Shown: piece by piece, positions 24,228-24,833 of the stretch
Layout of the letters: each line of letters begins with the position of its first letter
Position numbering within the stretch: the first letter of the stretch is position 1
Assembly (NCBI GenBank): GCA_002495525.1
Contig: DAFS01000022.1
Location: forward strand, 1 to 24,833
Length of the DNA stretch: 24,833 nt
Direction: 5' to 3'
Origin: Euryarchaeota archaeon UBA89
GTDB taxonomy: Archaea > Thermoplasmatota > Poseidoniia > Poseidoniales > Thalassarchaeaceae
The notes under the pieces: generated by a model
Told to the model about the DNA's origin: nothing
What the model saw: the letters and a program-made list of their open reading frames with translations, nothing else
Databases searched by the model: none
Program-made: the position numbers and the translations under genes

Positions 24228-24833
24228 AATAAAATGCTACAACCCGACTGGGGGATGGCTCGGCTCGAGAGCCGAAGAAGGTCGTGACAAGCTGCGAAAA
24301 GTTGCGGGGAGAGGCATGAATCTCTTGGATCCGCAAATTGCTGAATGGGACCTCCTGGCACTCTGTGCCATTCCTAAATGGAAAGGGAACCTCCTGAACT
24401 GAAGCATCTCAGTAGGGAGAGGAAAAGAAATCAAACGAGATACCGCTAGTAGTGGCGAATGAAAACGGTATAGGACAAACCGAATCTTTATGAGAAATCA
24501 TGAAGAGATGTGGGGTATGGACCATCTGTAGTCTAAGTCATGGAAATAGAAGTCGCCTGGAACGGCGCACCATAGAGGGTGAAAGACCCGTATATGTACA
24601 TGATATGACCAAGTGATGAATCCTGAGTAGCGTGCGTTGGATATCGCGCGTGAATATGGGAGGCATAAACTTCCAATCCTAAATACTACTCGAGACCGAT
24701 AGTTGACAAGTAGCGTGAGCGAAAGCTGAAAAGTATCCTTAGCGGGATGTGAAAAGAACCTGAAACCAGTCGGGAACAAGCTGAATAGGCGTGAAAGCGA
24801 AGATATGAGCAGCGTCTATTCGTGCGTTTCGAA
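24228..24833 (+). rRNA. 23S ribosomal RNA, 5' part (cut by window end)
   Basis: The start corresponds to the archaeal 23S 5' end (GCTAC...GACTGGGGGATGGCTCGGCTC). Conserved domain I segments follow in order: GCCGAAGAAGG, GACAAGCTGCGA, a GAACTGAAGCATCTCAGTA match at about 24395-24413, GGAAAAGAAATCAA, AGTAGTGGCGAATGAAA, then GACCGATAGT, GTAGCGTGAGCGAAAG and GAAAAGAACCTGAAACC near the end. The exact 5' end is uncertain by several bases. No 16S gene or tRNA-Ala lies in the preceding 360 bp, so this gene is not in a standard 16S-tRNA-23S order. About 600 nt of some 2,900 are present. Confidence 0.95.

Noticed and set aside
24092..24779. Three minus-strand ORFs of 65-93 codons
   Set aside because: They lie antisense to the 23S rRNA and its leader, whose conserved rRNA segments explain the sequence.
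1..24833. CRISPR arrays, insertion sequences, phage genes, attachment sites
   Set aside because: No regular repeats, transposase motifs or integrase genes were seen; gene content is housekeeping and exported proteins.

Overview
The window looks like a fragment of a planktonic euryarchaeal genome, most likely Marine Group II (Candidatus Poseidoniales) or a close relative within the Thermoplasmata-like lineages. The evidence is archaeal: ArcS archaeosine synthase, archaeal-type uS15, archaeal GluRS, phosphorylating archaeal GAPDH with an SCNTTGL active site, RNase P subunit Rpp21 and archaeal PheT. These sit in AT-rich DNA among several very large exported, membrane-anchored proteins. The lineage is inferred from gene content and not from a database comparison.

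Layout. 1-509 (-): start of an exported protein that runs off the window, divergent from 572-2356 (+) arcS. arcS is followed on the + strand by 2431-2886 rps15 and 2930-3784, an unrecognised protein that may be a degenerate DHH/Cdc45-like relative. These meet, stop codon against stop codon, a minus-strand series transcribed from about 11252 down to 3785: a membrane-anchored SGNH hydrolase, rnhB (RNase HII), gltX (GluRS) and an exported protein with a cytosolic zinc ribbon. A small + strand ORF (11345-11533) lies between this series and a second minus pair: a GXGXG/glutamate-synthase-like protein (13304-14857) and, translationally coupled to it, pheT (11541-13295). From about 14930 everything is on the + strand: gap, a 1599-residue membrane-anchored subtilase, adk, rnp4 (Rpp21), a CRM/YhbY-type RNA-binding protein, an NhaD/ArsB-type ion transporter, then a 360-bp leader with several hairpins and the 5' end of 23S rRNA, cut by the window edge.

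How the genes relate. Much of the window is translation and RNA machinery: tRNA modification (arcS), tRNA charging (gltX, pheT), tRNA 5' processing (rnp4), ribosome parts (rps15, 23S, probably the CRM protein) and RNA-DNA hybrid removal (rnhB). Mixed among these are four exported proteins. Three are complete and share one plan: signal peptide, large extracellular region, membrane anchor, cytosolic tail. That would fit an organism degrading or binding external polymers. No mobile element, CRISPR array, phage gene or tRNA gene was seen.

Most notable points: a subtilase with Asp where the oxyanion-hole Asn is expected; a GXGXG protein fused to a degraded glutamate-synthase barrel without iron-sulfur cysteines; a possible catalytically dead DHH protein next to rps15; and a row of hairpins ahead of a 23S gene that has no 16S gene in front of it.
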